Source: Trichomonas vaginalis G3
Lineage: Eukaryota > Parabasalia > Trichomonadida > Trichomonadidae
Assembly: GCF_026262505.1 (NCBI RefSeq)
Contig: NC_067205.1
Span: 22,911,585 to 22,975,584, forward strand
Direction of reading: 5' to 3'
Length of the DNA stretch: 64,000 bases
Shown here one piece after another: positions 55,288-64,000 of this stretch (positions within the stretch are counted from its first letter, which is position 1; each line of letters begins with the position of its first letter). The position numbers were made by a program, and so were the translations under genes. The notes beneath the pieces are model-generated. The model ran no database searches, had not been told where the DNA came from, and saw only the letters and a list, made by a program, of their open reading frames with translations.

Positions 55288-55848
55288 CTGTTATAGATAG
55301 ACCTATAATGCCTATGGTGAAATATCAGTACTACCCCTAGGCATTAACATATATCAAGATTGAATCCAACTTGATGTTGCATAAGATTGCATAATCTCAT
55401 ATTCTTACAATTTTTGGAATAATTATAGTATTCAATTGTATGTTTCCTATATATGAATATTTGATACTTATTTTAGTCAGATATCAAAAGTGGAAGATAT
55501 TTTATATTATATAATTTGGTCAAGTTTGGAATTTGAATGTAATATTAAGGATATGAATTTGGTATACTATATACTATGTGCGCTGAAGCAGAATATAGAA
55601 ATAGGATAGGATTTTGAGAATTTATTTAAAATTATTAAACCTAAAGTTCAGTGATATAATGAAAGATCACTTTATATACTAGTGTATATATGAGTGATAG
55701 TAGTAAAATGGCGTAATAATTTGTATATAAGAAAAATTTTATTTAATTTTCAAAACCAAAGGAGTAGAAGCATGTGTATGGTTTATCCATCTCATGCATA
55801 TCGTAAGTTCGTATATTTTATATGTGCACTTCTGTATTTTGAGATTCG
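55288..55848. other. AT-rich spacer with scattered weak hairpins
   Basis: No gene recognised. TAATGCCTA/TAGGCATTA (55,306-55,346) and ATCACTTTATATAC/GTATATATGAGTGAT (55,666-55,698) are weaker stem-loops linking the two strong arrays. Confidence 0.5.
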
Positions 55849-56080
55849 GCATATCTTATAAAACAAAAGTTTTATAAGATATGTATCGTAATGTAATTTA
55901 TTGAGGGGAACTTTCGTATTTCAATAAAGAAAAGGTCTGCTTTCCATATCTTTTGAATGGAAGTTTCAAAAAGTTTTGAGACTCCCACTCAAAAGATAAG
56001 GAAAACAGACCTTTCCTTGAAGGTCTTTCGTAGAATGAAAGATAATATACTTTTGTGTGATCGTATTTGTAAATTTGCGA

Positions 56081-56164
56081 TTTACATTGTTTAAAACTTG
56101 TTTTTTCAGGTAACGTCAAAATTCATCGACGTTACCTGAAAAAACAAGTTTTAAACAATGTAAA
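56081..56164. repeat. Perfect 37-bp inverted repeat
   Basis: Arms 56,081-56,117 and 56,128-56,164 are exact reverse complements around a 10-base loop (AAAATTCATC). It is the longest perfect stem seen in the window. Confidence 0.95.
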
Positions 56165-56810
56165 TATCGAATGGCAGCCACATATAAATATGTGGCTGCC
56201 ATTATTTTGAATTTTAGCGCATTTCTGAGGATGTTGAAATGTGGCCGCCTATCTAATAGAGATAGGCGGCCACTGTAATATAATTTTATGTTTAACGGCC
56301 CTATTTGAGTTTGTTCATAAACTCAAATAGGGCCGGGAGTGGGTTGATGATGAGATAGGAAGACCCACTCCATTTTATGTTTAAAAAAGTGACAAATATA
56401 AGTAAAAAAATTATATAAATGATATTTGACTCCAGATTACCAAAAAGCCGAGAAGGGGGCCCTGACCTTGAGAAAGGACCCCCTTCCCGGTCTTTCGGGC
56501 GAACTTTGTTTCGAATTGCGAGTGTCTGCTGCTTCCTTTGACTGAAGCAGCAGACACTTGCAATTATAGGTCACGGCAAGTGCATCTGTGATGCCAGAAT
56601 GCACTTGCCGTGACTTTTCATGAATCTCCTGATCTTCGTGAAAGGAATGACAGTATTTACAAAAACCACTTCATTCAATACCAGAAAGACAAGAAGGAAG
56701 TTCTTACTTTGAGAAAGAGCTTCCTTCCTGTCTTTCTGGTTTGCATGAGATCTAGGAGAGTTGAGAATGGGTATTTTCCAGGCTCTGACCTAACCATAGG
56801 TCAGAGCTTC

Positions 56811-57430
56811 GTATTTCCTATTTCCCAGGGCCGGATTTCGTTCCTGCCGCCCGGGATAAGGGCGGCATTTGGGAAAACCGGCCCTGGGGAATGTAAGCGA
56901 AGCCCTGGCCTGTGCTTGGGCCAGAGCCTGTATATTTCTTTCTTTCAGGGCCGAGTTCTTGCGAGACCGTCGACATGATCGACGATCATCGCAAAACTCG
57001 GCCCTGAGGACTGTTCTTGCAGGCTCTGGCCTTTGCTTGGGCCAGAGCTTCGTATTTCCTATTTCCCAGGGCCGGATTTCGTTCCTGCCGCCCGGGATAA
57101 GGGCGGCATTTGGGAAAACCGGCCCTGGGGAATGTAAGCGAAGCCCTGGCCTGTGCTTGGGCCAGAGCCTGTATATTTCTTTCTTTCAGGGCCGAGTTCT
57201 TGCGAGACCGTCGACATGATCGACGATCATCGCAAAACTCGGCCCTGAGGACTGTTCTTGCAGGCTCTGGCCTTTGCTTGGGCCAGAGCTTCGTATTTCC
57301 TATTTCCCAGGGCCGGATTTCGTTCCTGCCGCCCGGGATAAGGGCGGCATTTGGGAAAACCGGCCCTGGGGAATGTAAGCGAAGCTCTGGCCTGTGCTTG
57401 GGCCAGAGCCTGTATATTTCTTTCTTGCAG
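56811..57430. repeat. 241-bp tandem repeat of four hairpins, about 2.5 units
   Basis: GTATTTCCTATTTCCCAGGG starts units at 56,811, 57,052 and 57,293. Each unit alternates a long hairpin based on CCAGGGCCGG/CCGGCCCTGG, a short one on CTCTGGCC/GGCCAGAG, a long one on CAGGGCCGAG/CTCGGCCCTG and another short one. Linkers are 9-16 bases. Units are almost identical, so amplification is recent. Diverged units continue to 57,770. Confidence 0.95.
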
Positions 57431-57830
57431 GGCCGAGATGAGAGGAGATTGTCGATGATGTGGACGATCTCCCTCAAAATCGGCCCTGCGAATTGTATTT
57501 ACAAGCTCTGGCCTCGGGAAAGGCCAGAGCTTCGAATGGACGTTCTCTCGGGACTGGATTCCTCTCCGGCCGCCCCGAATCAGGGCGGTCTTTGAGGAAA
57601 CCGGCCCCGAGGATTGTTTGCGAAGCTCTGGCATTTCCTGAGGCCAGAGCTTATGGATTTCATTCAGAGCCAAGTTCCTCTCGGATCGTGCCTAATGAGG
57701 ACGACCGTCGAGGAACTTGGCTCTGAGGAGATGAATTGTGAACTCTGGCCTCGATTAAGGCCAGAGTTTTTAAGGGAATGTTTTGATGGGATGAGCCTAT
57801 ACTCAGTAAGCTCGTCCCATCAAAACATTC

Positions 57831-58324
57831 GTTTAAAAATTGAATTAAAAATTATCGTATGTATTCAAAAATTAAAAAATAAAAATGAATAATTTGATTA
57901 TATAATGATAATAGAATAAATTATCATAAAATTAAATAAAAATATTCAAAAAAAATCAAATTTGTGAAAATAGATTGAAAAAATACAATTTTACTATGAA
58001 AAAGATGGAATATAAAAAATCTTTATATATAATTAACGATGAATTATAAGAGTAAAGCAGAGAAGGTTATTATTTTGAGATTTTTAGAAAGAATATGAGA
58101 GTAGTATATGTTGACGGGTTGTGTGACTTTTTTTGTAAACGTAAAAATTCATACAATATTGAACGATTTTGTATCATTTTTTTTAACATATGAAGTAAAA
58201 AATGTATGATTCTTACGGTTTTTATTCTTACGTTTTTGAATAAATCAAGATTTAAAAAATTGACTTCTTACGTAAAATTAAAACTAAGTTAAATTTATTT
58301 TTTTTTATTTTTATTTTATAATAA
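57831..58324. other. AT-rich DNA left of the third element's first gene
   Basis: No gene, repeat or RNA is recognised. The boundary of the third element cannot be placed; no terminal repeat was found here. Confidence 0.45.
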
Positions 58325-58537
58325 ATGAGTATAACAACTAATTCATTGAAATCTTTAAAGTTCACTAATTCAGAATTAGAAAATATTTTAGAAAATTTTG
58401 GAGACGGTTCTTATCCAACATATATGCAGAATGTGAAAGAGTTTTCCAGATTGTTGAATGAATTTAATAGAATAAATAAATTGGTTGGAAGAGATGAATT
58501 TAATAAAGATGAATTTTTAAACTCTATCCAAATTTAA
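58325..58537 (+). CDS. Unrecognised 70-aa protein of the third element
   Basis: Starts MSITTNSLKSLKFTNSELEN. Asn/Phe-rich and probably helical. Preceded by an A/T-run leader like those of the Maverick genes. Its stop overlaps that of the convergent 54-aa gene by 4 bases. No family is recognised. Confidence 0.5.
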   Translation: MSITTNSLKSLKFTNSELENILENFGDGSYPTYMQNVKEFSRLLNEFNRINKLVGRDEFNKDEFLNSIQI

Positions 58538-58698
58538 TTTTTATTCCTCTTCGACAACATCTCTCTTTCCATCATTACTGCATAACCACATTTTCTCAAT
58601 TTTAGTGGTTTGTTATTTTTAACATGTTCTTGCATCATTTTTATCATTTCCTCCCTTGTTATGATTCGTGGTAAATTTTGAGCTTGTGGGGTATCCAT
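58534..58698 (-). CDS. Small 54-aa basic protein
   Basis: Reads MDTPQAQNLPRIITREEMIK, then a Lys/Asn-rich helical part ending MLSKRNKN. Preceded on its strand by ATTTTTATCATAAATGG. Convergent with 58,325-58,537. Coding status rests on the tidy convergent packing, typical of this element class. Confidence 0.45.
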   Translation of the reverse strand: MDTPQAQNLPRIITREEMIKMMQEHVKNNKPLKLRKCGYAVMMEREMLSKRNKN

Positions 58699-58739
58699 TT
58701 ATGATAAAAATAAAAATTTAAATTATGCCGTTCTAAAGT

Positions 58740-59445
58740 TTGTGACAACATGACATTTTGACAACAGCACATGAGGAAGGTAGTTATGACTTATTTTTGA
58801 AGAACTGAAGGTGTCACCAGGTCACCAGGTAATTTAACTCATGACATTTTGACAACGCAGGAGGAAGGTAGTTATGACTTATTTTTGAAGAACTGAAGGG
58901 GTCACCAGGTCACCAGGTCACCAGGTTATTTAACTTCTCTGAAAAAATGAGACAACATGACATTTTGACAACATCATGGGTTATTCGATAATTAATTATT
59001 TTTGAAGAACTGAAGGGGTCACCAGGTCACCAGGTCACCAGGTTATTTAACTTCTCTGAAAAAATGAGACAACATGACATTTTGACAACATCATGGGTTA
59101 TTCGATAATTAATTATTTTTGAAGAACTGAAGGGGTCACCAGGTCACCAGGTCACCAGGTTATTTAACTTCTCTGAAAAAATGAGACAACATGACATTTT
59201 GACAACATCATGGGTTATTCGATAATTAATTATTTTTGAAGAACTGAAGGGGTCACCAGGTCACCAGGTCACCAGGTTATTTAACTTCTCTGAAAAAATG
59301 AGACAACATGACATTTTGACAACATCATGGGTTATTCGATAATTAATTATTTTTGAAGAACTGAAGGGGTCACCAGGTCACCAGGTCACCAGGTTATTTA
59401 ACTTCTCTGAAAAAATGAGACAACATGACATTTTGACAACATCAC
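58740..59445. repeat. Left iteron-like array: 117-bp repeats with GGTCACCA clusters
   Basis: Cores of two to three copies of GGTCACCA occur at about 58,811, 58,901, 59,018, 59,135, 59,252 and 59,369; the last five are spaced exactly 117 bases. Each unit also has GACAACATGACATTTTGACA and ATTTTTGAAGAACTGAAGGG. The same blocks, inverted, make up the right array at 61,868-63,110. Confidence 0.95.
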
Positions 59446-59478
59446 AGGAGGAAGGCAAAAATAAATTCCAGTCATACT

Positions 59479-61794
59479 TTATAAAGCTTCATTCACAGGT
59501 ATTTCATCGTCAGTAAATGATTCCTCATTATCGTTTGGTTCAATTTGTTTATATAATCCTTTCATTTCTTCTTTCAAAACATAATACCATGTTTGTTTAC
59601 CATCTATTTTTCTTTGTTTCCTTTCACATTTATCCTTAATGCTCATTTGGAAATTCTTGTCTTTCATGTCTGATGGTTTGCAGAATAGAGCATTTTTACA
59701 CGTCATACCTGCACATAATTCATCATAATGTGTATTTATCCATTCATCTAAAGGATTTGTTGATAATTCAATTAAATCTTGTTTGGCTTCAGTCATCGGT
59801 ATGATTCGTACATTAAATGATGAAAGGTCATATTGCATAAAATATGTTAAAAGGTTATCATAAAATTCCTTAGTGCATGAATCCATTAAATTCTTGAAGT
59901 AATCAAATTGACCCTTGAATTTACCATTAACTCTTAAAACTACGTATCTTCTGTCTCCAACTTCAATTTTGACAGGGTAGACGTTGTTAGTTACGAAAAT
60001 GAAGTTTGCAACGTTCTGAGCTGTTCTTCTGGGTTGATTCTTTTCATTAATTCTAATCTCATTATCCGTAATAATTGATTTCAAAGCGTTGAAGTTTGCG
60101 AGTCTGTCTTCACCTACATTCTTGAGTTCATTAAGTACAAGAAACATTTTATTCTCAACTACTGAGTTGAAATTACCCGTTAGCTCACCTATTTCGGTAA
60201 TGTTTTTACATGAATAACCAGCGAGGAGTTCAGAAATAATGTCTGTAAATCTGTTTTTACCTGTTCCCTGAAGTCCTTTCAAAATAATTGCTGTTTCATT
60301 CTTGATTCCAGGATGTTGAATCATTGATGCAATCCAGCCGAGAAGGTATTTATACACTTCATCGTTATTATCACAAATGGCTTCTTTAATGAAATCCATA
60401 AACATCTCAATTTTTGAGTAATCAGGCTTTTCAAGAATGTTGTATTTATAACCCTGAAACGTTGAGAAAACATCTGGGGAATCAGATTTAAAGCAAACAC
60501 CCTTAACGGTTAATGAGGATAATTGATTTAGTAGTACATCCCATGCTGTTATGGTTTTACCTTCTTCTTTAAATAATTTAATCATTTTGAGTGACTCTTT
60601 CATGTTTGATTGAAGAACGAATGATATTTGATTCATTTTGTCGTGGATATTATAGTCCTTTTGAATGAAATATTTATTTCCACAATCTACAAAACGGATT
60701 ACACGTGATAAATCCTCAATTACTTCAGAACTGTTTTTATACTGATGATTTTCAGCCTTGCGTCTAATATCTGTTATCAAAAACGAGTCATCAAGTTTTA
60801 TATCAAATGTTATTTTTGGCTTACGTAATAAAGGTAAAACATATTCATCATAATATTCCTTTTGATAAAGTTTTAGAATCTTCACCAAAACAAATGGAGA
60901 AGTCATTAAATGTGCATATCTACTACGTGCTTTTTCAAAATTACTTTTTGCATTTTCAGTTAAGCTGCAGAAGTTATATACGTTATCGTATGCTTCATTA
61001 ATTAAATGATTAGGTAACAAATTAATTGCTTGAAACAGTGTGAATAATGTAACTTCTTTTTCTAAATTCATGTTTCCACCATCATTATGTACTTCAAAAT
61101 CACAGATGCCATCGACTATGCTCTGGGCAAGTTTATCGTCAATGTTTACATCTTTGTTTTCATTCATGATAGTCTTTATTTCTTCGTTCTTCTGTTCAAC
61201 TCTTACCTTAATATTCAAATCATTTAATATATCGTTTACTGTTCTGGTTAATGTTGAATCATAACTTCCACGAATGAATGAGTATGTATTGATTGGTTCT
61301 GATGCATTCTTGCGAACTCTTGAATCAGCCATAACCACTAAAGAACGCTTTGAATCATCAATAGAAGTCATGATATCAATATCATAATCATTGCAGGAAT
61401 AACATTTAATCATTCTGTTCGAGGTTGAATAGAAGAAATTAGTGTTGCAATAAATGTGAAGACCTCCTGATGCAGTTTTAACGATAACATCTTTATCCGA
61501 AAGTTTTGATAAAATGTCTTTTCTAACTGTTTCTTTAAGTTCATCATTGTATGATTTATTGATATCAACATCTATAATCGTTAAATTTGAAATTTTATTT
61601 ACTAATAAAGCTGTACCAGTTTTCCTTCCTCTTCCTCCATCATGTTTGAGGTAGTTATGTAAATCAATCTTGTTTTCACCAATTCTTTCGTTGAGGGCTT
61701 TAGTTTCTGCCACAACTAATTCCTCAGCTAATGAATCAATAACTTGTTCATCAGAAATGATATAGTTGCTGTTGCTGTTGTTTGTTGCTGTCAT
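59479..61794 (-). CDS. Primase-polymerase fused to SF3 helicase
   Basis: 771 residues. The N-terminal archaeo-eukaryotic primase domain has the metal-binding acids IIDVDINK (DVD at 75-77), SGGLHIY (109-115) and DIDIM (about 138-142). The C-terminal SF3/D5 helicase has GLQGTGKNR, FLVLNEL, FIFVTNN and GDRRYVV, clearly related to the helicase of the Maverick copies (shared GTGKN, NALKSIITD, DRRYVV). Enzymes of this type start and drive replication of virophages, plasmids and related elements. It is intact and sits alone between inverted repeat arrays. No separate polymerase gene of this element is in the window. Confidence 0.88.
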   Translation of the reverse strand: MTATNNSNSNYIISDEQVIDSLAEELVVAETKALNERIGENKIDLHNYLKHDGGRGRKTGTALLVNKISNLTIIDVDINKSYNDELKETVRKDILSKLSDKDVIVKTASGGLHIYCNTNFFYSTSNRMIKCYSCNDYDIDIMTSIDDSKRSLVVMADSRVRKNASEPINTYSFIRGSYDSTLTRTVNDILNDLNIKVRVEQKNEEIKTIMNENKDVNIDDKLAQSIVDGICDFEVHNDGGNMNLEKEVTLFTLFQAINLLPNHLINEAYDNVYNFCSLTENAKSNFEKARSRYAHLMTSPFVLVKILKLYQKEYYDEYVLPLLRKPKITFDIKLDDSFLITDIRRKAENHQYKNSSEVIEDLSRVIRFVDCGNKYFIQKDYNIHDKMNQISFVLQSNMKESLKMIKLFKEEGKTITAWDVLLNQLSSLTVKGVCFKSDSPDVFSTFQGYKYNILEKPDYSKIEMFMDFIKEAICDNNDEVYKYLLGWIASMIQHPGIKNETAIILKGLQGTGKNRFTDIISELLAGYSCKNITEIGELTGNFNSVVENKMFLVLNELKNVGEDRLANFNALKSIITDNEIRINEKNQPRRTAQNVANFIFVTNNVYPVKIEVGDRRYVVLRVNGKFKGQFDYFKNLMDSCTKEFYDNLLTYFMQYDLSSFNVRIIPMTEAKQDLIELSTNPLDEWINTHYDELCAGMTCKNALFCKPSDMKDKNFQMSIKDKCERKQRKIDGKQTWYYVLKEEMKGLYKQIEPNDNEESFTDDEIPVNEAL

Positions 61795-61867
61795 TTATAT
61801 AGGAATAAAAAAATAAAAATAATTTTAAAACTAACTTTATTTTTGGACTACATCAAATTTTCGTAAA

Positions 61868-63110
61868 TGTTGTCAAAATGTCATGTTGTCTCATTTTTTC
61901 AGAGAAGTTAAATAACCTGGTGACCTGGTGACCTGGTGACCCCTTCAGTTCTTCAAAAATAATTAATTATTGAATAACCTGAAACCATTAACGTAAACAT
62001 TAACGTAAACATATATTTCCAGGACTGTTGTCAAAATGTCATGTTGTCTCATTTTTTCAGAGAAGTTAAATAACCTGGTGACCTGGTGACCTGGTGACCC
62101 CTTCAGTTCTTCAAAAATAATTAATTATTGAATAACCTGAAACCATTAACGTAAACATTAACGTAAACATATATTTCCAGGACTGTTGTCAAAATGTCAT
62201 GTTGTCTCATTTTTTCAGAGAAGTTAAATAACCTGGTGACCTGGTGACCTGGTGACCCCTTCAGTTCTTCAAAAATAATTAATTATTGAATAACCTGAAA
62301 CCATTAACGTAAACATTAACGTAAACATATATTTCCAGGACTGTTGTCAAAATGTCATGTTGTCTCATTTTTTCAGAGAAGTTAAATAACCTGGTGACCT
62401 GGTGACCTGGTGACCCCTTCAGTTCTTCAAAAATAATTAATTATTGAATAACCTGAAACCATTAACGTAAACATTAACGTAAACATATATTTCCAGGACT
62501 GTTGTCAAAATGTCATGTTGTCTCATTTTTTCAGAGAAGTTAAATAACCTGGTGACCTGGTGACCTGGTGACCCCTTCAGTTCTTCAAAAATAATTAATT
62601 ATTGAATAACCTGAAACCATTAACGTAAACATTAACGTAAACATATATTTCCAGGACTGTTGTCAAAATGTCATGTTGTCTCATTTTTTCAGAGAAGTTA
62701 AATAACCTGGTGACCTGGTGACCCCTTCAGTTCTTCAAAAATAATTAATTATTGAATAACCTGAAACCATTAACGTAAACATTAACGTAAACATATATTT
62801 CCAGGACTGTTGTCAAAATGTCATGTTGTCTCATTTTTTCAGAGAAGTTAAATAACCTGGTGACCTGGTGACCTGGTGACCCCTTCAGTTCTTCAAAAAT
62901 AATTAATTATTGAATAACCTGAAACCATTAACGTAAACATTAACGTAAACATATATTTCCAGGACTGTTGTCAAAATGTCATGTTGTCTCATTTTTTCAG
63001 AGAAGTTAAATAACCTGGTGACCTGGTGACCCCTTCAGTTCTTCAAAAATAATTAATTATTGAATAACCTGAAACCATTAACGTAAACATTAACGTAAAC
63101 ATATATTTCT
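61868..63110. repeat. Right iteron-like array: eight 158/150-bp repeats with GGTGACCT clusters
   Basis: Eight units with GGTGACC clusters at a constant 158-base spacing, except two 150-base units lacking one 8-base GGTGACCT. Each unit holds TTGTCAAAATGTCATGTTGT, CCCTTCAGTTCTTCAAAAAT and two copies of TTAACGTAAACA. The first two blocks are the inverse of those in the left array; TTAACGTAAACA is present only here. Confidence 0.95.
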
Positions 63111-63170
63111 GCAGTTCATCCATTACTTCATTACCTAATTAATTACAGACATAAAATATATTTAGTTCAT

Positions 63171-64000
63171 TCAATAAATGCGGTACCATGCGAATACAGT
63201 CATAAATGGTGGCATATAATCTTCACCCAAGCCTGTTGGATTTGTTGTGAAAGTATGTGAATGATTTCCTCCTGGTTCAGTTGGTCGAAAAGTCTTTTTT
63301 GCCGAATGGTTATAATCTGGAGATAAAACGTCATTGCCAGCATAATATTCTGAGTTGTATAATGGATGGTCTCTTAATGAGTGACTATGGTCACCAGAAA
63401 AGTTTGTCGTTCCTGTATGAGTGTGCGGTGGAAGGTTTGCTTCAGTAATTTTCTTCGAACCTCCTGTTTCCTTTGAAGAGTTTGCACAATACAAAAACCT
63501 GTCAACTATTTGTTCCCATGCACCAACACCAAACATTACTTGAGGACCTCTTGCATCCATAGATGTATAAATAGAACCCACTGGGTTCATTAAATCAAAC
63601 ATATGAGATATTATAGGATTGTCTCTTTTGAACTTAAGATATAGTGTAACTATTTCAGGTTTCTTCTGGTTTGTGTCAGAATATTTTTTATAATATAATC
63701 TTATGTTTTCAGGGTAGGTAAAATCTTGACTATAATATTTATTTCTGTCATCTGTATAATAATATACTATTCTCGTTTTTTCTATTGCATTATATCTTTT
63801 ATATCTATAATAATCTAAATATAATGTTAACTTTTGTTCATCTATATGTGGTGTTCTGACATCATCTCCATAGTCATAATAATATGGTGCTGGAGCTGGG
63901 TCAGGCAATGTCATATCTGCCATTTCATAAACTCTTAAATATTTCTTTTGTTCGTCTCCATATAAGTTTAAGTAACAGTTGTTGTCTAATGGAACTTTAA
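63171..64000 (-). CDS. Fibre protein with gp10-type head, 5' end beyond the window
   Basis: The frame stays open to the right edge (NCYLNLYGDEQKKYLRVYEM before the first in-window ATG), so the protein probably starts outside. A Tyr-rich strand-repeat shaft (KLTLYLDYYRYKRYN, RIVYYYTDDRNKYY) leads to the head: PVGSIYTSMDARGPQVMFGV, QIVDRFLYCANSSKETGGSK, HTHTGTT, HSH motifs, and YMPPFMTVFAWYRIY. The head matches the Maverick fibres, and the QIVDRFLYCANSSKETGGSK stretch is identical to copy 1, while the shaft is unrelated. Confidence 0.8.
   Translation of the reverse strand, partial: KVPLDNNCYLNLYGDEQKKYLRVYEMADMTLPDPAPAPYYYDYGDDVRTPHIDEQKLTLYLDYYRYKRYNAIEKTRIVYYYTDDRNKYYSQDFTYPENIRLYYKKYSDTNQKKPEIVTLYLKFKRDNPIISHMFDLMNPVGSIYTSMDARGPQVMFGVGAWEQIVDRFLYCANSSKETGGSKKITEANLPPHTHTGTTNFSGDHSHSLRDHPLYNSEYYAGNDVLSPDYNHSAKKTFRPTEPGGNHSHTFTTNPTGLGEDYMPPFMTVFAWYRIY

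Larger units (their letters stand above)
55850..57830 (+). ncRNA. Dense stem-loop array, possible non-coding RNA precursor
   Basis: At least 23 consecutive hairpins with short linkers and no credible protein gene. Perfect or near-perfect stems include 55,850-55,883 (15 bp), 55,926-56,018 (long imperfect), 56,081-56,164 (37 bp), 56,170-56,203 (15), 56,241-56,273 (14), 56,296-56,335 (17), 56,515-56,564 (20, one G-T), 56,570-56,614 (16), 56,680-56,740 (26, two mismatches), 56,782-56,807 (11), 57,665-57,725 (16) and 57,776-57,830 (21, one G-T). Several are as large as microRNA precursors. Stems are GC-rich in an AT-rich surrounding. Transcription is not shown; the ncRNA label is an inference. Confidence 0.5.

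Noticed and set aside
56610-57892. Overlapping open frames of 88-163 residues in the hairpin array
   Set aside because: Open on both strands because of GC-rich inverted repeats; the proteins are mirror-like repeats with no domain.
58740-59445. CRISPR-like direct repeats near a replication gene
   Set aside because: Units are identical along their whole 117 bases, so there are no variable spacers; iteron or satellite is the better reading.

Overview
The window looks like nuclear DNA of a trichomonad parabasalid (Trichomonas or a close relative). It is AT-rich and almost intron-free, with short intergenic gaps. Host and element genes often begin a few bases downstream of a TCA-initiator-like motif. 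It is packed with very large virus-like transposons of the Maverick/Polinton type. The organism call is an inference from these features; no rRNA or other marker gene is present.

Layout. (1) 1-22,522: Maverick copy 1, cut on its left by the window edge. (2) 22,523-30,544: host DNA with a MULE-type transposase (23.2-25.4 kb, frameshifted), a broken unrecognised gene (25.8-27.3 kb) and an intact MAK/RCK-type protein kinase (28.6-29.8 kb). (3) 30,550-54,112: Maverick copy 2, complete, bounded by poly-A/poly-T, about 40-bp terminal inverted repeats and a probable 5-bp TATCA target duplication. (4) 54,114-57,830: non-coding DNA dominated by stem-loops. It holds seven 122-bp tandem repeats built of hairpins, then a GC-rich array of mostly perfect hairpins, including one with 37-bp arms and a 241-bp tandem repeat. 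(5) 58,325-64,000: part of a third, different element. It has a primase-polymerase/SF3 helicase gene between two inverted arrays of GGTCACC-type repeats, and a fibre protein running off the right edge.

The two Maverick copies are collinear. In order they carry: a large proline/glutamine-rich protein, a probable major capsid protein (about 535 aa), a small antisense gene, a probable minor capsid protein, an SF3 helicase, two unrecognised genes, an A32/FtsK-like packaging ATPase, an accessory locus that differs between copies, a set of small unrecognised genes, an HNH-type protein, a family B DNA polymerase, tail-side and small amphipathic proteins, an rve-type integrase, a phage-like fibre protein and an N6-adenine DNA methyltransferase. 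Together these form a replication, packaging, capsid and integration set typical of a polintovirus. No adenain-like protease was recognised.

Polymerase, methyltransferase, fibre and most small genes are open in both copies. The capsid genes and integrase carry scattered one-base frameshifts, some private to one copy and some shared. The most unusual parts are the hairpin arrays, the iteron-flanked primpol gene, the fibre genes with exchanged tips, and the copy-specific palindromic minisatellites in one divergent promoter.
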